A DNA stretch of 64,000 bases from Candidatus Bathyarchaeota archaeon (lineage in GTDB: Archaea; Thermoproteota; Bathyarchaeia; Bathyarchaeales; Bathycorpusculaceae). The notes under the pieces are model-generated. The model did no database searches. It saw only the letters and a list, made by a program, of their open reading frames with translations, and had not been told where the DNA came from. Shown one piece after another: positions 33,948 through 43,414 of this stretch. The stretch spans positions 336,874 to 400,873 of the forward strand of contig JAOZIE010000002.1 in NCBI GenBank assembly GCA_026014485.1, read 5' to 3'. Made by a program: the position numbers and the translations under genes. The number at the start of each line of letters is the position of its first letter. Within the stretch, counting starts at the first letter, position 1.

Positions 33948-36029
33948 TTGAACAAAGCAGCCTCAAATCCACTGCGTAAGTTCGGACTTAAACTTGTTGA
34001 TAATATCCCATGGGGAACACATCTTTGCCAACTCTACCAGACCAAGCAGGATCTGCTGGAAATTTTGGTTCCTTACTTCACCGCAGGATTACAGAACAAC
34101 GAGTACTGCTTATGGGTCACCTCCGAGCCTCTTGACGTAGAGGAAGCAGAAAAAGCGTTAAAGAACGCCCAGCCCGAATTTTTCGGGTCCCCCCGAGAAA
34201 AACAAATAGATATTCAGCCCAATAGCAGGTGGTATGGTCCAGATTGCAAATTTAACGGGGAACAAATTCTTCAGAGATGGCTTGAGGAAGAAAAAGAGGC
34301 AATCTCCAAAGGTTTTGACGGCTTAAGAATTGCGGGAAACTTGCCAGTTATCGAAAAAAGCCTCTGGAAAAGCAACTGGGGCAATATAGCTGCCTACGAA
34401 TACTTGGTGAACACTGTTTTTGCCAAGCACCGAATAATTGCTTTTTGTTCTTTTCCGCTCGAGTGCAGTTCAGGAAAAAGCATAATCGATATTGAACATA
34501 GCCACGCGGGGACACTGATTAAGCGAGACAACAACTGGTTCTTGGTGGAAGATGCAGGAAAACGCAAAGAAAGAGAAAACTGGTACCGAAACATCGTACA
34601 AACGTCAATTGACGCTTTCTGGATAATGGATTCCGAAGGACGTTTAATCGAAGTGAACGGCGCATATTGCGATTTAGTCGGATACTCTCAAGATGAATTA
34701 CTAAACAGAAAAATTCACGACTTAGAGATGAAAGGGGCACCCACAGAAATAGCAAGCCACATTGAAAAAGTCAGACTTCAAGGCCATGAGCGATTTGAAG
34801 CCCGTTTGCGCCGCAGAGATGGCTTACCGGTGGATATTGAAGTAAGTGCCAACTGCATAAACAAAGATGGCGAGGAACGGATTTTTGTTTTTGCGCACAA
34901 CATTACACGGCGTAAACGCAACGAGGCAGCTATAAAGCATAATGAACTGCGGTATAAGGAGCTAGCCAACAGCATAGCGGACAGTTTTGTAGCGCTGGAT
35001 AAGGACTTAAGATACATTTACTGGAACAAAGCAAGCGAAAAAATCACAGGGATAAAAGCCAAAGACGCAATTGGGCGGCACCTGCTTGAGGTCTTCGAAG
35101 AAGACGAAGGAACAAGAAAAGTGGCGGATACCTACCGTAAGGTTCTGAAAACAAGAAAACCATGTGTTTTCGTTGACGAATTAATCATGAATAACCGGAA
35201 AGTTATCGCTGAGAACCATATTTACCCGTCAAAAACAGGCATTTCCGTTTTCACAAAAGACATAACACAGCGAAAAGAGATGCAGAGCAAACTGGAAGAG
35301 TACACCCAACGGTTGGAAGACCTTGTTCGAATAAGAACTGAAAAGCTGAAGACGGCGGAGCGGTTGGCAGCTATCGGCGAAACAGCGGGCATGGTGGGAC
35401 ATGATATCCGCAATCCGCTGCAGACAATTGCTGGCGAGCTCTACTTAACACGAGATGAAGTTTTAGCGTTGCCTGAGAATGAAGCCAAGAAGAACCTAAA
35501 TGAAAGCCTACAAATCATTGGGAAGCAAGTTGCTTACATAAGTAAGATTGTGACAGACCTGCAAGATTACGCTCGGTCTACAATTCCTTGCCTAGAAGAG
35601 GTAGACCTTGGAGAGATGCTTAAGAGCATAATGTCAACAATGATTGTTCCCCAAGATGTACGGGTCACTGTTTCGGTTAAGAAAAAGCTTCCTAAATTCC
35701 GGTGTGACCCCCTATACCTGAAGCGTATATTGATTAACTTGGTAACTAACGCTGTGCAGGCTATGCCGTCAGGTGGAAAATTAACCATCACTGCAAATTA
35801 CGATGAAAAAAATGTGTTCATAAGCGTGAAGGACACTGGCCAAGGAATTCCTGAAGGCGCAAAAGAAAAACTGTTCACCCCTCTGTTCACCACAAAAGCC
35901 AAGGGTCAAGGGTTCGGTTTGGCGGTTGCAAAGAAATTAACGAGTGCATTAGGCGGAAAAATAACGTTCAAGAGCGTTTCCGGAAAAGGAACCACCTTTA
36001 TAATTGAAATCCCCCTGAGCAGCGTTTAG
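33948..36029 (+). CDS. MEDS-PAS-PAS sensor histidine kinase
   Basis: 693 residues from TTG 33948. Residues about 18-190 form a MEDS (DcmR-type) sensory domain with NIPWGTHLCQLY and FCSFPLECSSGKSI. Two PAS domains follow (about 212-325 and 335-443). The kinase core has H485 in MVGHDIRNPLQ, N-box NLVTNAVQAMPSGG and G-boxes DTGQGIP and GQGFGLAVAKKL. There are no membrane helices, so it is cytoplasmic. MEDS domains are tied to one-carbon or hydrocarbon sensing in some archaea and bacteria; the ligand here is unknown. The response regulator 155 bp downstream is its likely partner. Confidence 0.9.
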   Translation: MNKAASNPLRKFGLKLVDNIPWGTHLCQLYQTKQDLLEILVPYFTAGLQNNEYCLWVTSEPLDVEEAEKALKNAQPEFFGSPREKQIDIQPNSRWYGPDCKFNGEQILQRWLEEEKEAISKGFDGLRIAGNLPVIEKSLWKSNWGNIAAYEYLVNTVFAKHRIIAFCSFPLECSSGKSIIDIEHSHAGTLIKRDNNWFLVEDAGKRKERENWYRNIVQTSIDAFWIMDSEGRLIEVNGAYCDLVGYSQDELLNRKIHDLEMKGAPTEIASHIEKVRLQGHERFEARLRRRDGLPVDIEVSANCINKDGEERIFVFAHNITRRKRNEAAIKHNELRYKELANSIADSFVALDKDLRYIYWNKASEKITGIKAKDAIGRHLLEVFEEDEGTRKVADTYRKVLKTRKPCVFVDELIMNNRKVIAENHIYPSKTGISVFTKDITQRKEMQSKLEEYTQRLEDLVRIRTEKLKTAERLAAIGETAGMVGHDIRNPLQTIAGELYLTRDEVLALPENEAKKNLNESLQIIGKQVAYISKIVTDLQDYARSTIPCLEEVDLGEMLKSIMSTMIVPQDVRVTVSVKKKLPKFRCDPLYLKRILINLVTNAVQAMPSGGKLTITANYDEKNVFISVKDTGQGIPEGAKEKLFTPLFTTKAKGQGFGLAVAKKLTSALGGKITFKSVSGKGTTFIIEIPLSSV

Positions 36030-36184
36030 CGTAATAAGCATCAGACGGAAGCGCTGCATAAATTTTTATTTTTAAAGTTTTGTGATTACACGCCTACAAC
36101 AACAAATTTCTATAAAGGAAATACGAGGCTGATAAAGTAAAGTATCAAACAGTCGTTTCCTATAGTTAACAGGGGGAGAAAGGA

Positions 36185-36577
36185 ATGGCAGGAAGACAGG
36201 TTATGACTGAGGAAAAAAGAACAGTGTTAATTGTTGATGATGACCAGTCTATTCTCCGTGTTTTCACGCGGGTTCTTGAAAAGAAAGGCTACGCGGTTAC
36301 CACGGTAGAAAACGGCAAAAGCTCCTTAAAACAGATAGAACGCAGACGTTTCGATGCCGCCCTAATTGATATGAGACTTCCCGACATAGAAGGAACAGAG
36401 CTTCTACCGGTTCTCCAGCAGAAATCACCGGGCACCATCAGAATCGTCTTTACAGGTTCACCCAACATGCAGAGCCTTGCCAACGGAAAACGAAACGATA
36501 TGGACGCCTTCTTAATTAAGCCCGTGAACCCCGAGGTTCTCCTACGGATTCTCAACGAGAAACTTAAAAAGAAGTAA
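36185..36577 (+). CDS. Single-domain response regulator (REC)
   Basis: 130 residues, receiver domain only. The acidic pocket is VDDD (18-20), the phospho-acceptor is Asp62 in ALIDMRLPD, the switch Thr90 is in IVFTGS and Lys112 is in FLIKPV. With no output domain it must act by protein contact. It is most likely phosphorylated by the upstream kinase. A GGGGGAGAAAGG ribosome site precedes ATG 36185. Confidence 0.9.
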   Translation: MAGRQVMTEEKRTVLIVDDDQSILRVFTRVLEKKGYAVTTVENGKSSLKQIERRRFDAALIDMRLPDIEGTELLPVLQQKSPGTIRIVFTGSPNMQSLANGKRNDMDAFLIKPVNPEVLLRILNEKLKKK

Positions 36578-36994
36578 GCAAGCAGCACAAACCGATTTTA
36601 TAAAATGCATCAACGCTAAAAGGCAAGAGAATCATTTTTCGGAACAATACAAAAGAGGGCGTGGGTACGCTGACGAATTACGCGCTGCAACTGGATGGCT
36701 ACGGTTTTATTTGATGGCTATTAGAATTGTACGCAGAAAACGGGGGAGGCTAAGTCCCGCGGAAATGGATACCCCGAACCTATTTGGCTGCTAATATTGA
36801 TTTGATGCAAAAAACTAATAGGGGGCCTATTGGTATTGGCGGATTTCGCTGTCAAACCAACATGAAACTGCGAATAAAGAACTGCGAAAAACGGGATAAC
36901 CCAACAAAAAGCCATAAACAGCGCATTCACCAACTGAAACCTTTTTATGTGCCTTTTAAACTTAGTTTCGAACCGCACACAAGAGTGAACCGTT
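36578..36994. other. 417-bp intergenic region before FKBP gene
   Basis: No gene is supported. Short frames on both strands lack ribosome sites and family features. An AT-rich TTTTAAACTTAG near 36955-36966 may be the FKBP promoter. Confidence 0.3.
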
Positions 36995-37828
36995 ATGGCA
37001 CTTCAAAAAGGAGACTTCATACTAATCAACTACACCGCAAAGGTAAAGGAAACAAACGAAGTTTTCGACACCACAGTGGAAGAAACAGCAAATAAAGAGC
37101 GCCTCCAAAAGGAAGGCGAAATCTACGAACCTAAACTTATCGTTGTAGGCGAAAGCTGGGTTCTCAAACCCCTCGACGAAAGCTTCCAAACCATGGAGCC
37201 AAACACACCTGCAACAGTAGAAATTTCACCTGAAAAAGCCTTTGGAGCAAGAGACCCTGAAAAGGTCAAACAAGTCCACATTAAAAAGCTGGCAGAAAAA
37301 GGCATTAACCCCGCCATCGGCATGCGCATCGAATACGGCGGAAAGAACGCAATCATACGCAGCATCGGCGCTGGACGCGTGTTGCTTGACTTTAATCCGC
37401 CTCTTGCGGGAAAAACCCTTGTCTACGACGTAACCGTAACCAAGAAGCTTGAGACAGCTGAAGAGAAAATCGGCGGACTCATACACCGAAGAATCCCCAT
37501 TGTGGAAGAAGGCAAATTCAAATTCGCAATCGCAGACAAAACCCTAACCATAGACATGCCTGAAGACACCTTCTACCTTGAAGGCGTACAAATCGCTAAA
37601 CGCGGTGTAGCCATGGACATCCAAAAGTTCTTCCCTGACCTTGAAGAAACAAAGTTCGTTGAAACTTTCCAGGCACCGCCAAAACCCGTAGAACCCAAGG
37701 AACCTGAAGCAGCGCCTAAAGCAGAGCCCACAGCCGTAGAAGAAAAACCTGCAGAACCCGCCGCCGCTAAACCCGAAGAGAAAGCCGCAGAAGCAAAGCC
37801 TGCTGAACCAGCAGAAACAAAGAGCTAA
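36995..37828 (+). CDS. FKBP-type peptidyl-prolyl isomerase (SlyD-like) with acidic tail
   Basis: 277 residues. The FKBP opening is GDFILINYTAKVKETNEVFDTT, then KPLDESFQTMEPN and the IF-domain region VEISPEKAFGARDPEKV. The second FKBP part is LLDFNPPLAGKTLVYDVTV. Long-type archaeal FKBPs have an extra C-terminal domain, here about 160-225. The last 50 residues are repeats of Pro, Glu, Ala and Lys and are probably disordered. It catalyses prolyl isomerisation and acts as a chaperone in the cytosol. Confidence 0.9.
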   Translation: MALQKGDFILINYTAKVKETNEVFDTTVEETANKERLQKEGEIYEPKLIVVGESWVLKPLDESFQTMEPNTPATVEISPEKAFGARDPEKVKQVHIKKLAEKGINPAIGMRIEYGGKNAIIRSIGAGRVLLDFNPPLAGKTLVYDVTVTKKLETAEEKIGGLIHRRIPIVEEGKFKFAIADKTLTIDMPEDTFYLEGVQIAKRGVAMDIQKFFPDLEETKFVETFQAPPKPVEPKEPEAAPKAEPTAVEEKPAEPAAAKPEEKAAEAKPAEPAETKS

Positions 37829-37863
37829 AACTAAACCCTTTTTTCTTCTTTTCATTTCGTTTT

Positions 37864-38922
37864 TTAATGGATTACTTCGGTGAGTTTAGCTACTTTTTTG
37901 CATGTCGCATAAGTTAAGTTTAGTTTTTGGAGAATTGTGTACCTTTCTGGACGTATGGTTCCTGCAAGCACGAAGGCTTTAACTAAGTCCTCGTCTGAGA
38001 CGCCGAGTTCTTCCGCGGTGGTTGGTGCCCCCAAGCATTTGAGGGTTTCGCGTATGCGTTTCCAGTTGGCTCCGTAAAGATGCGCCATCATGATTGAGCC
38101 GACGCCGCATTGTTCCCCATGCATAGCTCCTGAAGCCTTCACCATGTTCAAGGCATGACTGAAAAGGTGCTCAGAACCGCTACAGGGACGGCTACTGCCT
38201 GCGATGCTCATGGCTACCCCGCAGCTGATTAGTGCCTCAAGAAGCAGTTGCGCGCCCTCCTCATTGCCTTCCTGTATGAGCGCTGCATTTTCCTCGATAA
38301 GAGTGGCACTCATAAGTGCAAGGCTAGCCGCGTACTCGCCGTAATATACGTCGCGTTCGCTGTGGGCTAAGCGCCAGTCTTTGACGGCGGTGAATTTCGC
38401 GATGACATCACCACATCCGCTGACAACAAAGCGCCAAGGCTCTTGGTTGATGATGTTGGTGTCTGCGATTATAGCCAGCGGCGCCTGTGACATGGCAGAG
38501 TAGGGTTTGTCAAAGCCTTTGACGCTGGCTAGGGGGCTTGCGATGCCGTCGTGGCTGAGAGTGGTGGGTACACTAACGAAGGGTATGCCTTGGTGGGCGC
38601 TGCTGAGTTTAGCGGCGTCGATTTTTGTTCCGCCTCCTACGCCGAAGAGCACCTGCGGCTTTAGGTCCGCGATGCGTTCCTCAATGGTCAATACGTCTCT
38701 TAAAGTGGCGGCGGAAACCAGAATCGTGTCCACTGTAATATCGGACTGTACAAGAAGGTCGCGGACGGTGTTTCCAGCGATTTCGCAGCTTTTTTGCCCT
38801 GCCACAATCAACGCGGGTCCTTTAAGCCCTAAACGTTTGACTATTTCGGGGACGCGGCTAAGGGTTCCGTTTCCAACTATAACTTCGCGGGGAAGCTGCA
38901 TATAATGATAGGTTGTAGGCAA
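37864..38922 (-). CDS. egsA: sn-Glycerol-1-phosphate dehydrogenase
   Basis: 352 residues. Makes the G1P backbone of archaeal lipids from dihydroxyacetone phosphate. NAD-binding GGGTKIDAAKLSS (about 96-108) and the Zn block TTLSHDGIASPLAS (about 120-133) are typical, with later metal ligands in GSEHLFSHAL and HGEQCGVG. The family (iron-containing ADH/GldA superfamily) fits in length. The presence of egsA independently shows the host is an archaeon. Confidence 0.95.
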   Translation of the reverse strand: MPTTYHYMQLPREVIVGNGTLSRVPEIVKRLGLKGPALIVAGQKSCEIAGNTVRDLLVQSDITVDTILVSAATLRDVLTIEERIADLKPQVLFGVGGGTKIDAAKLSSAHQGIPFVSVPTTLSHDGIASPLASVKGFDKPYSAMSQAPLAIIADTNIINQEPWRFVVSGCGDVIAKFTAVKDWRLAHSERDVYYGEYAASLALMSATLIEENAALIQEGNEEGAQLLLEALISCGVAMSIAGSSRPCSGSEHLFSHALNMVKASGAMHGEQCGVGSIMMAHLYGANWKRIRETLKCLGAPTTAEELGVSDEDLVKAFVLAGTIRPERYTILQKLNLTYATCKKVAKLTEVIH

Positions 38923-39142
38923 ACAGGATCACATTACTTACTTGCAGTATACTGTCACGGCAGGCTAAGGTTTAAAACTTTTTGAATTCACGGCTGAAAC
39001 CTTTCGTGAAAAGGCACCCTCAAAAGAAAAAATCTGCATCCCGAACCTTCAGAAAGAAGCTTCAGATGACGACTCTGCAGGTTGATTCCTCAAGGCAAAA
39101 AGACATATTTATCCAAATGTGCAGGTCTAGCTGGGGTTTTGA

Positions 39143-39508
39143 ATGGTTAAATATTCTAAACCTGAAAGGCCAATTGGAATTTACTTCATACTTGTGTGGA
39201 TGGTGCTAAACACTGTGCTGCTGGCTCTTATGATACCAGGTGACCCCGAGGACTTGAATAACTACATTGAGCCCGTGCTTTGGGTTGCGTCAATGGTGGG
39301 CTTAGCTGCTATGAAAAAAGCGGGAGCCGCCTGGGCAACAACGGTTTTAGGCATAACGCTGGGAACCAGCCTATACAATATGCTGATATCGTTCTACACG
39401 GGCAATTTGGGTGAACCCGTCGGATACGTAAATGCCCTACGCATAGCCGTAAACGCCATCGCCATTGTCTACCTGTACAGATGCATCTTCGCAGGCAAAT
39501 TCAAATAG
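39143..39508 (+). CDS. Small membrane protein, four predicted helices
   Basis: 121 residues from ATG 39143 with four hydrophobic segments (GIYFILVWMVLNTVLLALMI, PVLWVASMVGLA, WATTVLGITLGTSLYNM and ALRIAVNAIAIVYLYRC). No family is recognised. A TATA-like ATATTTATCC lies at about 39103-39112, about 30 bp before the ATG, so the message is nearly leaderless. Function unknown. Confidence 0.6.
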   Translation: MVKYSKPERPIGIYFILVWMVLNTVLLALMIPGDPEDLNNYIEPVLWVASMVGLAAMKKAGAAWATTVLGITLGTSLYNMLISFYTGNLGEPVGYVNALRIAVNAIAIVYLYRCIFAGKFK

Positions 39509-39637
39509 CGGCTCACCTAAGAAATCTGCTTTTTCGCCCAACCGCTCAGGGCAAAGTGTTGTGTGAATTACTTCTATTTACAGCCACAGCTAGGCGGGTG
39601 TGTTCGATGTGGACCTGCGAGAAGCGGGGCTGATTGG

Positions 39638-39925
39638 TTATTTTTTGATGACTGCCAGAAACTCGTCTATGGGGGTTGCGGGCATGCTCATTATGCTTAT
39701 GGTTCCGCGTGACCCCAACTCGATGGAGACTCGCGTGATTGCTTGGTTGTCTGGGGCTTCCACGACGTTTACGAAGTCGTATCGTCCAAGCACGGAGTAC
39801 TGTTGCAGGACTTTGGCGCCGAATGCTTCGATTTCTTTGTTGACTTCCTTGATTCTTTCAGGTCGTTCCTTGAGGGTTTTTCTACCTTCAGAAGTGAGAG
39901 TAGACAGAAGAATATAGATGGGCAT
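39638..39925 (-). CDS. GYD-domain protein
   Basis: 95 residues from ATG 39925, which has GGAGG five bases upstream; an in-frame start at 39937 lies over that site. The block VLGRYDFVNVVEAPD is the GYD signature, with a ferredoxin-like fold. Members are small dimeric proteins of unknown function, sometimes near dehydrogenases. Confidence 0.85.
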   Translation of the reverse strand: MPIYILLSTLTSEGRKTLKERPERIKEVNKEIEAFGAKVLQQYSVLGRYDFVNVVEAPDNQAITRVSIELGSRGTISIMSMPATPIDEFLAVIKK

Positions 39926-40076
39926 AAAATCCTCCAAAGAAAAATTCTCAACGCATCAATTAAGCGTTTCCAAACATGCAAAAAACGGAAGAAAACCCCG
40001 TTAACGTACAGTTACCCGAAGAACCAATGCAAATCCAAAAAGAAAAGAGGCAGGGGTTGCAGGCGGCAGCAGAGGT

Positions 40077-40994
40077 TTAGTCCACTATGTTTTCCCAGCT
40101 GGCAACGCGGTCGAGAAGTTCCTGCACGGGTTTTCCGCCGTAGCTTTGAAGTCTGTTGCGGAGTTCCACGTTGTTAACGAGGGCTTTTTGGAAATCGGCG
40201 ATTTGACTTGCCTTCTCAGTCAAGTAGAGGAAGCCGTCGGCGCCTGCCCGCGCAATTCGTGTGCTGACTGTGAGCAACTCTGCGGGTGGAGGCACATCGG
40301 TTGGGGTGTCACCTGGACCGTAAACGTATAGGCTGACGTAGAAGGGTTTCTTGAGGAGCTTTTTGAAGGCCCGCGTAAGCATCTCAAAGTACCAGGGGGT
40401 CGCGTAGCTTTTGCTGAACATAACCACGTTGAAAAGGTCACAGTGCTTTGCGAGGTCATCAAAGTCCACGCCGTACCGTTCAAGGCTGGTTACGGGGTCA
40501 GGCTGGATACACATAACCAGCTCCTTCTTGGTGCGTTCCCTAATTTGGGCGATGTAGTCGGTGACTTCTTTTCTGCGCCACTCAAGCCATCCCAGCCCGC
40601 TCTTTTGCCAGCGCTCTGTGCATCGGGGGCAGGTGCAGTGTCCGTGTTCAGCAAAATACTGGCTATTTGGCCACACGCCCATCGATTGCCTGTCTACGTC
40701 TTCCATGTAGTCAAGTTGCTCGGCGCGGTGTTCTGGCTGTGTTGCGCAGACGATGTTCCAGTAGATGTTGTAGTTGGTGTTTCCCATCTTGGCTGGACCC
40801 AGCGGCGACTGAGAAAGCCAATCAGGGTGGTTTCGGATAGCCACGTTGTCCCCGAAAACCGCGACGTTGCTGTACATGTCGGGTTGCGGGGGGATGCGGG
40901 TTCCCAGTTCAGTTTTTACGCGGAGTAAATGGAAATTGAAGCCTTCGGCTTTTTTGGGTTCTAAAGTGAAGGTACCAAACTTCAAGAGGCACAC
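40077..40994 (-). CDS. Uncharacterised protein, TIM-barrel-like
   Basis: 305 residues; starts at GTG 40994 or, judged by AGGTG spacing, TTG 40985. A Cys-rich loop HCTCPRCTERW suggests a metal site. Strand-helix alternation such as ELVMCIQPD, DLFNVVMFSKSY and FYVSLYVYGPGD points to a TIM barrel like glycoside-hydrolase-related proteins. No catalytic motif can be named. It stands alone on the minus strand upstream of catalase in map order. Function unknown. Confidence 0.55.
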   Translation of the reverse strand: MCLLKFGTFTLEPKKAEGFNFHLLRVKTELGTRIPPQPDMYSNVAVFGDNVAIRNHPDWLSQSPLGPAKMGNTNYNIYWNIVCATQPEHRAEQLDYMEDVDRQSMGVWPNSQYFAEHGHCTCPRCTERWQKSGLGWLEWRRKEVTDYIAQIRERTKKELVMCIQPDPVTSLERYGVDFDDLAKHCDLFNVVMFSKSYATPWYFEMLTRAFKKLLKKPFYVSLYVYGPGDTPTDVPPPAELLTVSTRIARAGADGFLYLTEKASQIADFQKALVNNVELRNRLQSYGGKPVQELLDRVASWENIVD

Positions 40995-41087
40995 CTGATG
41001 AGGGCAAAGAAACAGGGAAGAAATAATAAAGGTTCCCGTTAGGGAAGATTTTTAGCCATTTCAGGTTCTGCTTCGGCGAAAGGGGTG

Positions 41088-42548
41088 TTAGAGGTCTAAG
41101 CCTAATCCGTTAGCTACGCGGCGTCCGTATTCGGGGTCGGCTTTGTAGAACAGCTTGGTTTGTCGAATTTGGATTTCCTTTTTGGCGTTGCGTAGATGTG
41201 AAACGATGTTGCCAACTAGGTTTTCGCGGTCTTGGTCGGTCATGACTTTTCGGAACAGGTCTCCTGGCTGCACAAAATCATCGTTTGGGTAAGTGTAGGG
41301 TTGGCGAGCAGCTTTTCCCTGAGCCTCAAATGCAGGTTCTGATGTTTGAATGTCGGGTGCGGGTCCACCGAAGCTGTTGGGGTAGTAATTGGGGGTTTTG
41401 CCTCCGTTTGCGTCAAACCGCATGTAGCCGTCGCGTTGGTAGTTCTTGGCTTCGACGCCTTTTGGTCGGTTAACGGGCAGCAGATGATAGTTAGGTCCCA
41501 GACGGTAACGGTGAGCATCATAATAAGCGAACAGGCGACCCTGCAGCATCTTGTCTGGCGACGCCGCTATACCTGGAACGAAATTTCCTGGAGAAAATGC
41601 GGCTTGCTCGACTTCGGCGAAGTAGTTGTCGGGGTTACGGTTCAGCACCATACGGCCCACCTCCACCGGAGGGTAGTCACCGTGAGGCCACACTTTTGTC
41701 ACGTCAAATATGTCAAAGCGGTATTTCTCGGCGTCTTCAGGGGGCATTATCTGCACTTGCAGCGTCCACGAGGGATATTCGCCCCGTGCGATTGCGTCGT
41801 GCAAATCCCTTGTGGCGTGGTCGGGGTCAACTCCTTTCATGTGCTCGGCTTCTTGGCGGGTTAGGTTTTGTGCTCCTAGGTCAGTTTTGAAGTGGTACTT
41901 CACCCAGTAGTAATCGCCGTGCTCGTTGTACCATTTGAAGGTGTGGCTACCATAGCCGTTCATGTAGCGGAAAGATTTTGGGGTGCCCCTATCCGAGAAA
42001 AGAATAGTCACCTGATGCAACGATTCAGGCGTCAAAGAGAGAAAATCCCAGAACATATCTGCGTCTTTAAGGTTAGTTTCAGGATTTCGTTTCTGCGTGT
42101 GTATGAAGTCAGGGAATTTTATGGGGTCACGAATGAAAAACACGGGTGTATTGTTGCCGACAAGGTCGTAGTTACCTTCTTTGGTGTAGAATTTAACTGC
42201 GAATCCACGGGGGTCCCGTTCAGCGTCTGCGGACCCCTTTTCGCCGCCAACCGTAGAGAACCTAACAAAAACCTCTGTACGCAAACCAACTTCGGACAGG
42301 AAATTAGCTTTTGTGTACTTCGTTACGTCTTTGGTGACCTCAAAGTACCCGCCTGCGCCTGCGCCCTTGGCGTGCACAATGCGTTCAGGGATGCGCTCAC
42401 GGTTAAAATGCGCCAACTTCTCGATTAAATGGACATCCTGAAGCAAAACTGGACCACGCGGACCCACCGTAACCGAGTTTTGGTCATCATCAACTTTTCT
42501 TCCGAAATTTGTAGTAAAATTCTTTTTATTTTCACTCACAAAAGCCAC
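41088..42548 (-). CDS. katA: Monofunctional haem catalase
   Basis: 486 residues. Catalytic His59 is in [13 protein letters not shown] and the Asn is in [12 protein letters not shown]. The haem-ligand Tyr lies in [30 protein letters not shown] and [11 protein letters not shown] complete the signature. The length matches small-subunit (clade 3) catalases. It removes hydrogen peroxide, which implies exposure to oxygen in an otherwise anaerobic-looking gene set. Transfer from bacteria is plausible because the family is mainly bacterial. Confidence 0.96.
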   Translation of the reverse strand: MAFVSENKKNFTTNFGRKVDDDQNSVTVGPRGPVLLQDVHLIEKLAHFNRERIPERIVHAKGAGAGGYFEVTKDVTKYTKANFLSEVGLRTEVFVRFSTVGGEKGSADAERDPRGFAVKFYTKEGNYDLVGNNTPVFFIRDPIKFPDFIHTQKRNPETNLKDADMFWDFLSLTPESLHQVTILFSDRGTPKSFRYMNGYGSHTFKWYNEHGDYYWVKYHFKTDLGAQNLTRQEAEHMKGVDPDHATRDLHDAIARGEYPSWTLQVQIMPPEDAEKYRFDIFDVTKVWPHGDYPPVEVGRMVLNRNPDNYFAEVEQAAFSPGNFVPGIAASPDKMLQGRLFAYYDAHRYRLGPNYHLLPVNRPKGVEAKNYQRDGYMRFDANGGKTPNYYPNSFGGPAPDIQTSEPAFEAQGKAARQPYTYPNDDFVQPGDLFRKVMTDQDRENLVGNIVSHLRNAKKEIQIRQTKLFYKADPEYGRRVANGLGLDL

Positions 42549-42961
42549 CTAATAAAAAAGCACAGGATATTTATTTAAAGGTTGGCACCCCCCTCCCAGC
42601 TAACCAAAAAACCAACCACCAGCAGATTCGGGATGGCTGAAGCTTTTGAAGAAGCCCGCTACACTTGAAACGCAAGTAAACCTACGGCTCCAACCTTTTT
42701 GGCACATTTAGCACCTTTTTGGGACGAAACAAAAACCGAAAACGGGCGCTGAAGCAAAAAAGGAAACAGAGTCAAAGGCCGTCAAAAAAGAGGAGGGGTA
42801 GACGGAGGAATCGCAACAGAGGCATGCCAAAAACCTCTGCAACGGCAAAATTCGAGTGGAAAATCGGTGTCCTTCCTTTCGGTAGCCCCTTTTGGTTCTC
42901 AAAAATAAAGAAACGCTTAACTGCACAAACAGCATATAGCATTCATCTAGAGAGGAATAGT
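42549..42961. other. Intergenic region between katA and sepF
   Basis: No gene is supported. A run at about 42710-42800 is rich in A and G and reads as Lys/Arg-rich junk in the open frame that joins sepF from 42719. In another frame it gives a short acidic tail (EAKKETESKAVKKEEG). A remnant is possible but not provable. Confidence 0.35.
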
Positions 42962-43414
42962 TTGCCAAACGCTGGAGTATTCGACGAAACAGAGAAGAAT
43001 GAGGAAACCGAAATGGAACAAGAACCCCAAGAAACATCGAACGAGTCAGCACAACCAGAGCAACCAGAAACTGTCGAATCGGAACAAGCTATAGAACAAA
43101 CAGAGCCTCAAACCGAAGAAGCAGAAACCAAAATCTATCTTAAAGCAATGCCGCTCAAGGATATAGCGGACTTGGAAAAAATCGAAAAAGAAGTCCAAAA
43201 CGGGAACATACTCATCCTCAAAATTACGCCGTTAGCAAACAAAAACATTTTAGATGTTTCGCGCGCAGTGAATGAACTCTATAATTTCGCGGAAGAAATC
43301 GGCGGAGACATTGCACGTTTAGGTGAAGAACGTATAGTCCTATGTCCACCAAAAATAAGGATTTGGCGAGAAAAAACGCCCGCCCAAGACAAGCCTGTAC
43401 CTACAGCAGCCTAA
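42962..43414 (+). CDS. sepF: Archaeal SepF, cell-division FtsZ anchor
   Basis: 150 residues from TTG 42962, chosen because GAGAGG lies 8-13 bp upstream; the longer open frame from 42719 is low-complexity. The first 60 residues are Glu/Gln/Thr-rich and probably disordered. The SepF core is about 60-140: IYLKAMPLKDIADLEKIEKE, GNILILKITPL and GDIARLGEERIVLCP. It links FtsZ to the membrane in archaea without FtsA, so the organism divides with FtsZ. Its 3' end overlaps the end of aCPSF1 by 14 bp. Confidence 0.88.
   Translation: MPNAGVFDETEKNEETEMEQEPQETSNESAQPEQPETVESEQAIEQTEPQTEEAETKIYLKAMPLKDIADLEKIEKEVQNGNILILKITPLANKNILDVSRAVNELYNFAEEIGGDIARLGEERIVLCPPKIRIWREKTPAQDKPVPTAA

Noticed and set aside
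36721-36978. 85-residue minus-strand ORF
   Set aside because: No ribosome site or family signal, and it lies over the FKBP promoter region.
42710-42800. Similarity of this A-rich tract to 6890-6960
   Set aside because: Both are Lys/Glu-coding low-complexity DNA; resemblance can arise by composition.
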